A stretch of 64,000 nucleotides of DNA from Oxyruncus cristatus (Eukaryota; Chordata; Aves; Passeriformes; Cotingidae), in assembly GCA_013399855.1 (NCBI GenBank), contig VXAY01001311.1:101812-165811 (forward strand), in the 5' to 3' direction. The stretch's first letter is position 1. Each line of letters begins with the position of its first letter. A program made the translations under genes and the position numbers. The notes beneath the pieces are model-generated. The model saw only the letters and a program-made list of their open reading frames with translations. It did not search any database and was not told the DNA's origin. This document shows, piece by piece, positions 48,681-60,003 of this stretch.

Positions 48681-51499
48681 AAAAAAAAAAGAAGTGCAAA
48701 CAGGGTTCTTTTCACAGTGGACAGAGAATACTGTTAAACAGAGGAAGCACAATATCCCTTTTCATAGCAAGAGATCAAATGTCTGCAGAAGAGTTTAATT
48801 TATACTTCTTCATGTGCCAGAGCTGTGTCTGAGACATTGCAGCGTTTCAGTACTTTCAATCAGGTCATAGTTTCCAGCACAGATGACTTCATCCCTTTTA
48901 AAATAGAACAAATAGAATAAATGGAATTCCACATAATCATGGTAGGAGCTGGGATTATAGGAAATTAAAACACATGTTTAAAAGCAGAGTTCTCTGCGGT
49001 AAATAATCGTGACATGGAGCTCGCAGAGCAGTGCTTGGTCCCTCCTCAGTAGTTAATGGGCAACGAAGGTCTTTGGCTCTGCAGCTTTCTGTAGCATGAG
49101 GGTGTGGGTGTATCCTAGAGGAGGATGATGAGAGTGATGGTGGATAATGTGCAGCATCACATGTAATGCAGTTGCTGGCTTTCCAGAAGAAATATTAAAA
49201 TTACACCATTTGACTCAGTTGCAACCCAGATTGCTGATGGGAGTCAGGCACGGGCTTTACACTCCATGCACCACCATGCTGCTTTGATTGCTTTCCCCAG
49301 TTAGGTCCTCTCTTCCCTAGCTGTTACAGAATATTTCACATCTCCCAGCCACAGCTCTGCGTTGGCAGTCGGAGAAAAGTTGTTGATGAATTCTGTCTCA
49401 AATTTCTGCATGTCTGAAGAAAACCCTTATAAAATAGCAGCATATATTAAACTGATAACCCCCAAACAGAGAAGTAGCTCACTGCAACCTGGAATGCTTT
49501 GAACTAGTGCTGTAAGACAAGTGTTTGCAGTAGTTATTACAACAGGAGAAAAGGAAACTAGAAACGTGTTGTTCCTTCATTACGCTATTTGCCCAACAAT
49601 GCCCTCATTGTGATCCATTTTTGGCATTCCAAAAAAAAAAAAAAAAGAACTATCAGTAACTTATTTGTGACATGACTAAATTCCAGCTCACATCAGAACT
49701 ATTTTATTAGGCAATAGACAAGCATGCAGTGAAGAACAGCCCTTGCCCCCAAAGGACTGTTTTGTCTGCATAAGTGAATGAGAGTCTAAGATATTACATG
49801 TGTTACCTCAAGTCACAGAAGAATTCAGAAACAAGGCTGGGAACTGAATTTTTCCCAAGTCGCAATCCTTTGTCATTAAAGATAAGCTCCCTCAGGTCGT
49901 GTGTGTTTTATGTATGTGTTATGTATGCATGAATACAATCACATTTGTCTAGTTTGACACACAGGCTGGACTGTGAGTCTGTAGCTTGCATATCTGTATC
50001 CTTTTTTACATCATGTCTAACTATGGTAAAAATTACACTGACAGACTAATTCCGTTTGCGAAGGTTTCTGTTTAAAAGCAAGTGAAACTCTGGAAGAGAA
50101 AGAAAATTCATCACTGGTGAGTTGGCTGAATCCAGTCACATGCTGTATAATATAACTTATCCTTAGGAACTCATGCCTCCATTGGGTCTGCCTACCAGAT
50201 AAGCTACACTGAGATGAAAGTGAGTTGCATCAGATCCTGGTGCCCAGAGCACACAGTTCAGGCTCTGTTTCTCCTTTGTTCAGCTGGATGTTATTTAACA
50301 AACAGCATTCCCTCTCTCAGAAAAAGAAGTTAATCAAGGGGGAGATATACAGGTAAAAGTTTTATGCATGGCACTCTGTTAATAACTCTGAACATTTTAA
50401 AAGTGTATGTCATCTACTTGCGTCGACTCGGCTTCTTTAAAAGTTTAACCTGGATTACTTTAATTGCAGAAAACAGAATTCTCTTGCTTGATTTTGGTAA
50501 ACACAGTCACCTAGTGACATCAAAGATTATAGCAACTGCAAGGCACTAGTTTGCCTTTGTAGTTCCAAGTTCCTCAAAAAACTTTTAATGTATTCTTGTA
50601 GGTGTAACCATGTGTCACAAATATACCCGCCAACAAGAGATAAACCCTAACTTGAAAACAACTGTTAATCGATTACTGCAGGAAATCTGACAAACTCGAA
50701 GTGAATAATGCTAAAAGGTGTTAATTTGTGGATTTCTGTAGGCTTTGAAAAGCAAAATTAAGTCTGTATGGGATTGTGGATGTGTAAGCTAAACTGTGGG
50801 CCATGTGCCTCTCTTGCATAAATCAGCATCACTGCACCGAGAGCCAGGAGAGCTGTGCTGTGCTCAGCTGAGAAAGTGGCCCATGACTCTGAACACAGGG
50901 TGATCAATATCAGTTTTTGTTGGGTTTCCTGTGTTTGGGGAGGGAGGTAAAAGAAGCTAATGAGGATTTGATAAACTATTGCTCATGTCTGTAAACATTT
51001 TTCCTTTTTTGTAGCCTGGCGTGAACTGTGTATGAATAATGTTTTATGCTTGACTGAGCTCTAGACCCCAAGCCTTGGGGACCCTGGCAATGATGCTAGG
51101 AGATTATATGACCCACAGCAAAATGATTCCAGGCAGGCAGCAGACAGTAGCCAACGCTGGCAATCAAGAGGGGCAGTGCTGGCAGATCTAAGCATTGTCC
51201 TAGCTTGCTAAACAGCTCCTCTTTCCATACAAAAATGCAGGCACACACAAGAACACTCATCTTCAGAGCTAGGCAGAATTGCTGCCATGAAACTTCTTAC
51301 CAGCTCTGTATATTTAGCTCCAGAAGAAACAAATTCACAAATCTGTCAAAAAAATTGAAATTTTGAATTTCAAAAAGAAATGTTTTGGCTTATTTTTTAA
51401 TTTGAAGTGCTTCACTTTTTTATCTTAAATTTCACTTATATTCATAATTTAGAAAATAATTTTGTCAACAGAATGAAGGAAGGGTTCATTCAGGTAAAA

Positions 51500-51542
51500 T
51501 AAAATTAGAGGAAAAAATAAAATGTAAAATTAGAGGAAAAAA
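51500..51542 (+). repeat. Tandem duplication, 25-bp unit
   Basis: The segment TAAAATTAGAGGAAAAAA occurs at 51500 and again at 51525, 25 bases later. It is a minor local duplication in AT-rich sequence. Confidence 0.8.
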
Positions 51543-52059
51543 CTGAGTTTGGTTGGTTAGCAAAGTAAAGGATCACTTTAGTCATAAACTTCTCTGCTTG
51601 TTTTCCTTTGCTTCATCCTTCTCTGCATGATTTTTCAATGAGTACAGGAATATTTAATGAGGAACAAATTCAGATAAAAGGCCATTAGAATATTTGTTGA
51701 GATGGATATCAGATGACTCTAGTGTCCTAGAAAGTCAGGTGAACTGTACCTTTGCCTTCGTGGCAGAAATGATGTGGGGAAAGGCAAAGGAGGGAACAAA
51801 CAAGAACCAAGTTTAATGTATATATGTACATATATGTGGGGATTCTTTTAGAACTTCAAGCTAAAATTGGAAAATCTCCTTCAGCCTGCTTTTGGGTTGT
51901 ACTTGCAAAACTTTATGTAGCTTTTGACCTTGAGCTGATAGAGAAGAAGAGAAGGTAGAGTTACCATCCTGGATTACAGTGGTCATCAAAGTTCATGCTG
52001 GGTATGCAATGCTATAAAATGTCCCCCAAACGAAGCTCCCCCCCTCCCTTCTCAGTGCT

Positions 52060-52325
52060 GTGATGTTTGGGTTGGAAGGAACCTTAAAGATGATCTAGTT
52101 CCAACACCCCTGCTGTAGGCAGGGACAACATTCACTAGACCAGGTTGCTCAGAGCTCCATCCAACATGTCCTTGAACACTTCCAGGGATGGGGCATCCCC
52201 GGCTTCTCTGGGCAACCTGTGCCAGTGCCTCACCACCCTCAGAGTAAAGAATTTTCTTCTAATATCTAACCTCAACTTACTCTCAATCCATATGAGAGCC
52301 ATGTCCTGTCACTACATAACCAACA
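52060..52325 (-). repeat. CR1 LINE 3'-end fragment
   Basis: From TGATGTTTGGGTTGGAAGGA the segment follows the reversed CR1 consensus closely: ACCTTAAAGATGATCTAGTT, GGCAGGGACAACATTCACTA, GACCAGGTTGCTCAGAGCTC, CACTTCCAGGGATGGGGCAT and GGCAACCTGTGCCAGTGCCT, ending near CCTGTCACTACATAACC. It is one of the less diverged CR1 copies here. The terminal 8-mers at its 3' end are missing or eroded. The fragment is 5'-truncated. Confidence 0.9.
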
Positions 52326-55300
52326 GCATCATGTGAACCAAGCCCTGGCAGCTCTGGGAGTTCAGAGCTCTCATGGGCTGTAGGATGATGCCGATGGCAG
52401 GCAGTGCTGGAAAGGCTTGGACATGCACAGGCCTTGGTCCTACGGCTCAGGGGCTGCTCAGCCTCACAACAGGGCTGGTGGCACTGTCCTGCCAAGGAGC
52501 TGTAGGAAACCTTCCCCTGCCACTGCGGCTCCCTCACACCAAGGGGAAGAGAGAAAAGCTGCCTCCGGCAGGGAGAAACCTCCTCAGCTCTGCTGACTTC
52601 CCACTGGCTCAGTTTCATGGCACGGGGTGTGACTTGGAGCTAACAGGGAAACGTTTTGAGAAATTGATGTATTTTGAAACTTGGTCAGGTTTTTCTGGGT
52701 GCAAATGCTTGTACTGCTTTAATTATAGACCTGGTAAGGTTTAAGTGTGTTTGGCGTTTAGTGATGTAAAAAAAAGCGGAGGGTGGGCATGAAAAGCGAT
52801 GCCTAAAGCACTTCTAACACCATTTGTGCTGCTTTAGCCTGCTCTGTGTAGACTGGGCATAACCTGTAGCAGCACAAGGCACCTCCATGCCAAAGCACCT
52901 GTGCCTTTTATAAGGGCTATGGTCACCTCTGGAGTGGGGGAAAACTACTTATTTCACAGCTGAAATTACCCCACAGTGACACAAAATACTGGGGTAGCTA
53001 TCATAGCATGAGGCAATGCCAGGCCCTTGGCTAATTAGCTGGTTTCTCAAAACAACAACATATGAAGCAGCCCAGCCCCACTCATTCTGCACTTTTCATT
53101 TTAATATTATTTACCTAGTTCACAACCCTGATGGTTCTGGGAATTTTCTTTCCAGGAGGGCCGAAGCTGTAATATGAGGGGAAAAAAAGGCTCCTACTGC
53201 AACTGTTAGCTGATCTTGAGGTGCACCAAAAATTAAACGTTTGTAACCCGGCGTCTGTTTGGGCCCATTGTACAGAATCTCTCTTTGTACTGACATCAGT
53301 GAGACTTTTTTCACCATCCTGCATGACTGGGACTCGGCAAACAGTAAATTTACTTTTCACAAACTGATGTAAAAGACGAGGTATGTGCAACGTAACCGAG
53401 TTAATTGTGCAGGAGAAACATGGGGCCAGATGCACAGCGATTATCGATTGAACCGGAGCCAGAGACTCAGCCCCTTAACTTTTCAAATCTCTGACTCCCT
53501 GATGTTGCCTCTCCCTCCATCGCGCTGCATTAACTCGCAGCGTAGCTGGAATGTTCCGCAGTTACTTACAAAAAAGGATCTGTGTGGGAAGGTGAAGGAG
53601 GTTGGTGGGGGCGACAGGCAATTCATGGGGAGGGGAAAAAAAAAAGGAGCTGGAAAAATCAAGAAATAGAAAGAACATAAGGGGGAATTGCATCTTTCCC
53701 TAATTTGAGTGGGATACTCTTGGCATTTCTGCCACTATAAAGTACTGTGTGAAGTTATACATTGGCTCACCTCTTATTCAAATGATTTGAGATGGCATTT
53801 TAGAGCAGTCAAGATTTTCGTTATCCTGTCCCTAAATACGCATCGCTCCATCAAAAGACGGTGGTGAAGTAAGTCCATTTAACTCCCCTGCAATGTTGTC
53901 TGACAGTCCTGAAATATTCTGCAATGTGGATGGCATAGTTTTTTTATAATTGGCATCTGAAAATGTGGTCCTTCAAAAACTCCTTGGCCAATTTGCCTCA
54001 GACTTTGTTTTTTCAACAGGGGCTATAAAAACTGAAGGAAAATGCATTTGAAGTGTCCGATTTTGGTCACTTTTTTGGAAAAAAAAAAAAAAAAAAAGAC
54101 ACTTGAAACTTGGAGCAGAAATGTTTTCCACCCTACTTTCATAGCATAAAATGTCTAGGTAGCCTCTCTTTCTCAAACTTTCTATATGTTACCTTCCATT
54201 AAGACCACACATGAAAAATTTTAGTACAGGATTTATTTCATAAAACACACAATAACAAGAGATTAGAGTGGAATTTTAGGGCTCTTAACCGAAGCACCTG
54301 CTCTTCTCCAAAGTTTTGTTCCTCTGACACACACATGTGCACACACACTTCCCCAGAACCACGGCAACATTGCAAAAATCACCATTTGCCAACATACAGG
54401 GCAAGTAACTGCATTTATTTCCTTTTCAAAGCGATTGAGAGGAGCCAGTGGTCTATTAGACGCCACTGTGTGATAAACAATGGCTGGTGAACAGAGGTCT
54501 GATTTTTAAAATTATGAGTGTATGTGCATGTACTCGCAGAGGTGGTGGGCAGTTGCAGCTGCTGTATGAATTCGGAAGCTGTTGGTGTGCACACACAGTA
54601 TCCTCATAGATACAGCCAGGACGGCAGGTTGTTCCCAGAATGTGTGTTAGAGGGGAATAACTTCAGATAGAACTGCTTTGACATCCACTGTGGACTTGCA
54701 CATTGGGTGGCCACTGAGAGTGGAAGTGCAGCAAGGACAGAGAATTCCCAGATTTCTCTTTATAATTTTCTGAGCAGTACACAGCCAAAGATCTGCCTTA
54801 GTGCGTGTTCCTCTTCTGTAAAATGACTGGTTGTCCTCCTCATCCAAAACCCCTGGGTCTTAACTGCAAAACGTTGCGTGCTGGGATGGCACATGCTGCT
54901 GTGGTAGAGATGGATCTGAAGCCAAAGGCCTCCATAGATCTTGGCTCAGGTCAAATGATTTGTAAGTGCTACGATCGCACTGCAATACTACCCTGCCTCT
55001 CTGGTGGTTTGATCCTCAGTTATGCACAGAATACAGGGAGCAGAGGGAAGAAGAAATGCTTCAGGTTCACTACTGAGCTTCTCATAGGAAAAACTGGTAT
55101 TTGGATAGGGCTACTGCCGCATCAAACCTGTGCAAGCACCGGTCAGTGGAGCACAGGCCCTGCACTTTCTGTGAACATTTCCCATCTCGCTCTCTACTTA
55201 ACACAGGCTCTAATGCTCTGTGACAGCACCTGAGAACACGGGCCAGCCACGAGCTGTTGTGCTCAGCTCCTCGGAGCTGCTGGCAGCCCAGGCAGCCCTG

Positions 55301-58300
55301 GCTCCAGCAGCGCTTGCCAAGCTCAGGCAGCACCGGCTGCGGGGCGCCCGCGCCTGCCAGGGGCAACCTCTTTGAAGTGCAGCCACTCTTCCCGGCCCCC
55401 GTTCCCTCCCTTCTGCTAGGTGTTAACACAAACATCTCCCCGTCCAAAAGGGTTCCATTATTTATTGGAGGCTACTTTTCTGCCAGCTGAGTCCCAGACT
55501 TCAGTAGCTTTGAATGAGCCAAACAACTGGATATATGTCTCCAAAGATATCGTAAAAACCCGGGTAAAATGGCTATTGAAGGTGCACGTTGAGCACCTTA
55601 TGAAAGTAATCTCTTGTGAGTGCCAAGAGAAACAGTGAGTGAGCCCCCTCTGCAAGGAGGTGCTGACAGTGACAGGTATTAGTGCCCTGATTACAATGGA
55701 AACATTTGTATATTAATTGCAAACCACTCAGACTTACCCCCCTCCCTGTTTTGCCTTTTATGTTTTCAGGGGTTTTTTTAAAGAAAAAAAGTTGAGGAGG
55801 GAGGTTTTTATTATTGCTGATCAGGGAATATTACTTGCAACTCTCCCATGGCATATGTTCATACGCCTGTGGGCTCACACACGGAGCGTTCTCATTTCAA
55901 AGCTGAACAGCTCTCTTAGCTATTTTTCTTTTCCCTTCTTCAGGACTTCAAGGAGTGAGTAGGATGTAATCTCAGAGTGAGGAGGCTTGGTTCTGTGCCA
56001 GGCAAAACTGACTTACCACATTGTCCCTGAGTAAGTCACCTCACCTCTCTTCTCCTTCATCTTTCCATCTGTAAAAAAGAGAGGGTGATATTCTCCTTCC
56101 TTTGTTTAATTAACAAGTGGTGCTTTAAAAATTCATAGACTGAAAGCTTTCACGTCACTTTTTTTTTTGTTAATTAAAACGTAATTGACTTTAGGGCATT
56201 GTAGAAACCTCCAGAAACATGCAGTTTGAGTCTTATTTTACATGATTACTGTAACCTCACTGCTTTAAATAACTTCCATCATTTTAAGTGCTAGTCTGCC
56301 TGTTGCAGATGCAATAGGGAGGCAGTCCTGATCCAGCAAGGCTCATCACTGGGACAATACTTACATGGGCCTTTGCTGAGCATTTAGTGGGAAATCCAGC
56401 TTCACCAAGGGATATGGGAAAGAGATTTTACCTTAAATAACAAGACATGGACACCTTCCCAAAGCAGGGGTTGAATTTGTAGTACCATATTGTATAAGAA
56501 TCCAAGCCACGGGGAATAGGTGAGAAGAAAACCATACTGCTGTCACCTGACCCAGCTTTCTGCTTGTTGCCTGTCTTATGCTTTTTATTTTGTCTGTATT
56601 TATATAATTGAAACTTAAAAATTAGAGATGGAAAAAGACAGCTGGGTCTTTCAATTTGGTTTTGTGTGCTGGAAAGTTGCCTTGTATGTCCTGTTTTATG
56701 TATGAGCATGAAGGGCAGAAAGGAGCAGAGAGGTGATCAAAATGAGAGCATTAGCCACTCCAGACAACCCCATTCACACTTTTTCTCTAAGCCCTTCTTT
56801 CAGGTAGCAGCTGGGATCTGATTCTGTGATTCCTGCTAATTTGAATATAAGCCATTTTTGTATGCAAAGGATTGCTGACACCAGCAAGTTTCACTGTAAT
56901 GATTACTATGGAAACGTTTATCTATAAATATAAAATTCTTTAAAGCTTAGCCTTTTATCTTTATAGAAAAAGGCCTGTTTATGTCACTTCTAAGCTTCGA
57001 GCTTTAATGTAGACATGAGCTGTTCTCATGCCAAACAAGATAACCTCAGTGTTAGAGCTGTGTGAGCTTTGAAACATGGGAATTTGAGCTAAAACTATTA
57101 TTTTTTTAATACAATATTAATAGCTGAATGGAAAAATATTTTAAAATGCCTTTCTAAGCCCAAAGCTCCAGTTCACTTGCAGTCTTCTTTTCTATAGGTT
57201 TTATTGTAATGTTGCATGTATGGAATATCTGCTTTCAGCTGCCAGTCAGTCCTTAAACTCTGTGTGTGTGTGCACATGCACATGTGCGTGAGACTCATGG
57301 TGAGGATTGAGGAAGCAGAGCAAAAATGGAGAAGTTACTAATTCATTAACCTTTTTCCTTTTGGAATGTTTTTAGATTTTGCTCGTCAAAGCCTATGTAA
57401 AAATATAGATTCTAAGTTTAGGTCCCCAAAAAGATGTTTGGGGTTTTTGTTTTTTTGTTTTTTTTGGTTTTTTTTTTGCTAAATGACAAAAAAAGAGACA
57501 TGATTTTATGTTAATAAGATTAAGGGTTTTGCTACTTAAACCCTACAGTGAAAATGGTGCATTAAGAAAGATGAGGACTAATATTTTTTCTTTGCATTTC
57601 TATCTAAGAATTTCTAAAAAATATTTTTCTTTTACATGGACAATTACACTTGAGAAATATCTGTATTAACATTGGGGGTTTTTTTCAAACATATACACTA
57701 ATACCACAAACACTCACATTTGCAGATACTCTAAAGCCACTCCATTAAAATTATTCTCAAATAAGATGAAATTATGGGGGTTAAGTAATGTAGATTTAGG
57801 GTCAAAACTTAAAGTCTTCCAAAATATTTGCAGGATCAGGTCCCCACAGACTTTGGAAACAGAACTCATGACATATGAGAGTAAAATCATAGCTGATGAC
57901 GATCAGAAGGTTAATTTGTTATTCATTGCCAGGGAGCGATTGATAGCAGCAACCTTGTCTACAAGGGCAGAATTCATATATATGTATTAAACTTCCTCTT
58001 TGTGTAGGTTTTGATTATTAATACTGATGATTTTTTCCTTCCACTTTTGGGTGGAATGAGAAAACGGACAATTAAATGTTTCATTTAAAATTCAGCACTA
58101 GCCTGATGAGCTAAAACTAAGAAGTTCAGTTCAAGGATAGAGGGGGCTTTAAGCTACCTTTTGTTCTTCCAATTTTATGGGAGAATCAGGGAGATTCTTT
58201 TCATGATTTAGGCACTGGGGAGAGTAATTTTTTACGCTAAACTGTCTTTCCTGGGTTGTTCTAGGGACTGCAGTCCCATCCACAGTTCTTCCTGTGCAGG

Positions 58301-59488
58301 AGTTTGTGAGGGAATCCTGTGTGAGAGGACTAATGGGGCTGCTGGTGGTGATACACGGTCTTATCCTCCTCTTTGTGTTCCCCTTTGTTCATATCCCTTG
58401 GTTTTTCTCACCAGTGGAATGTTATTAAAGCTCTCTGAAATTTTAAATGGAAGTGCAGCTGAAGCCCAGACAAGCCATTCCAGACTTCACTGGGCTGTAC
58501 ATACCTCTGCCTGCCCTCACTGTGCTCTTCCAAGTTCACTTACAGTTTCATGCTCTGAGAGGAGCAGCAGTCAGAGGAGCCAATTGGACACTGTTAGTAA
58601 CTGAACAGATTACCTGGAAATAAAAGATGCAAGAGCCAGAGTTAAACCCTCAAATAGGACATGCAGTCAAAGCACAACAATATCCTGTGGCTCCCATAGG
58701 GCTGAGGGAAAAGCAAACAGTAAAGATCTCTTACTGAATTCAGAGAGATACTCCCAAATTTAGAAGCTTATTTGAATCCTATCCCAATAATTCAAAGTTG
58801 TTGGATCTGTAAAATTAGCCTGTAAATCTCACAGGAAAGGCTGTGGGGTATTTCAGCACTTGCATTTTTGCTCCTGGCAGGAGCATGAGTATTAGTATAA
58901 AAACATAAAAATGACCATGAAAGTAACTTTTAAAGCAGTAGCAGCTTTTTATTCTCTTTCAAATCCTACAGAAAGGATTAGAGTTGTGGGAAAAGATTTA
59001 GCTTAATTTCTATTCAGTCCTAATTGGTTTGCCCAGCCTTGATATATTAAACCATACATTGTTAATGTCTTTATCAGGTCTTTATTTCTTGTCCTGTTTC
59101 AAGGTTCAGATCACGGTCATCCATCCTCACCAGAAAACAGTCTCCTTTCCTAGAGGGTTGCTTTGGAAATGTAGCAGTGATTAAACTGGGAGGACTGAGG
59201 GCAGGGGCTTACCATGATAACTGGTATCTAGAAGGAGGGGCCTGGGTGAAGCTCCCTGAAGTCAAGAATGCCACTGAGAGGGACTTGCATCTGTGGCATT
59301 CTCCTCAGCCTAAAACTGTGGGTTGTTCCTCTATTCTCCTTCTCACAAGCTGTGCTCACTGTGGTGCTCCAGAAGCACATAACTGGGAACAATGTGGCGA
59401 GGTCTTTGGGATGTGAAGTGTTTCCTACTGGAAGCCTTTGCAACATCACACACAATGGAGTACAGCTCAAGCAGGCAGTGGGGAAACC
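52326..59488. other. Intergenic sequence with two CpG-enriched pockets
   Basis: No gene or mobile element is recognised. CpG dinucleotides are clustered at about 53220-53560 and the sequence is distinctly GC-rich at about 55240-55410 (see findings). Other content is T-rich or A-rich tracts (54079-54098, 57438-57478) and a GT/CA-alternating stretch at 57261-57290. Confidence 0.6.
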
Positions 59489-59708
59489 ATAAAATCATGA
59501 AATGGTTTGGGTTGGAGGGGACCTTAAAGATCATCTCATTTCAACCCCTCTGCCATGGGCAGGGACACTTTCCACTAGACCAGGTCGCTCAGAGCTCCAT
59601 CCAGCCTGGCCTTGAGCACTTCCAGGGATGAGGCATCCCCAGCTTCTCTGGGTAACCTGTGCCAGGGCCTCACCACCCTTTACACTGAAGAATTTCTTCT
59701 GTAAAGAA
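59489..59708 (-). repeat. CR1 LINE 3'-end fragment (left arm of an inverted pair)
   Basis: It starts ATAAAATCATGAAATGGTTT and GGGTTGGAGGGGACCTTAAA, then CCATGGGCAGGGACACTTTC, GACCAGGTCGCTCAGAGCTC and CACTTCCAGGGATGAGGCAT. This is the reversed 3' end of a CR1 from the same general subfamily as the 52.1 kb copy. It ends near GAAGAATTTCTTCTGTAAAG and faces a second CR1 in the opposite orientation. Confidence 0.9.
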
Positions 59709-59784
59709 GAAATCCTTAAATGAAGAATGCATGAGTGTGTAGCAGAACCACAGCAGTAAAATCAGCACCTTCTTTCCTTTAGGA

Positions 59785-60003
59785 AACTGGAACAGGGCAG
59801 GAGGCATTGGGCATAAAATGCAACACAGTAAATTCCAGTTAAATGTAAGAAAACACTTTTTTTTACTGGGAAGGTGATTGAACATTAGAAGGGGGTTCTG
59901 AGAGAGGTTGGCAAGTCTTCAACCTTGGAGATATACAAAACCCAGCTAGACATGGTCCTGGACAACATGCTTGAGCAAGCGGCCCTGCTTGAGCGGGGCT
60001 AAG
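59785..60003 (+). repeat. CR1 LINE fragment, sense orientation (right arm of an inverted pair)
   Basis: This segment reads in the sense direction: GGCAGGAGGCATTGGGCATA, AATTCCAGTTAAATGTAAGA, CTGAGAGAGGTTGGCAAGTC, CTTGGAGATATACAAAACCC, ACATGGTCCTGGACAACATG and CTTGAGC..GGCCCTGCTTGAGCGGGGC. These are the successive blocks of the last 250 bases or so of CR1. It ends before the terminal repeats. Wording differs from its left neighbour, pointing to another subfamily and a separate insertion. Confidence 0.8.

Larger units (their letters stand above)
46684..52059. other. Intergenic sequence with assembly gap
   Basis: I recognise no gene or mobile element between the LTR and the CR1 copy at 52.06 kb. 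It contains the run of N at 48670-48680, a long A run at about 49631-49646, a partly duplicated 25-bp segment at 51500-51542 and an alternating purine/pyrimidine stretch near 51817-51838 (GTATATATGTACATATATGT). Confidence 0.6.

Noticed and set aside
52331..52744. A 123-codon + strand open frame and its antisense partner next to the CR1 copy.
   Set aside because: The sequence is GC-rich flank of a CR1 fragment with both strands open. There are no domains or splice signals.
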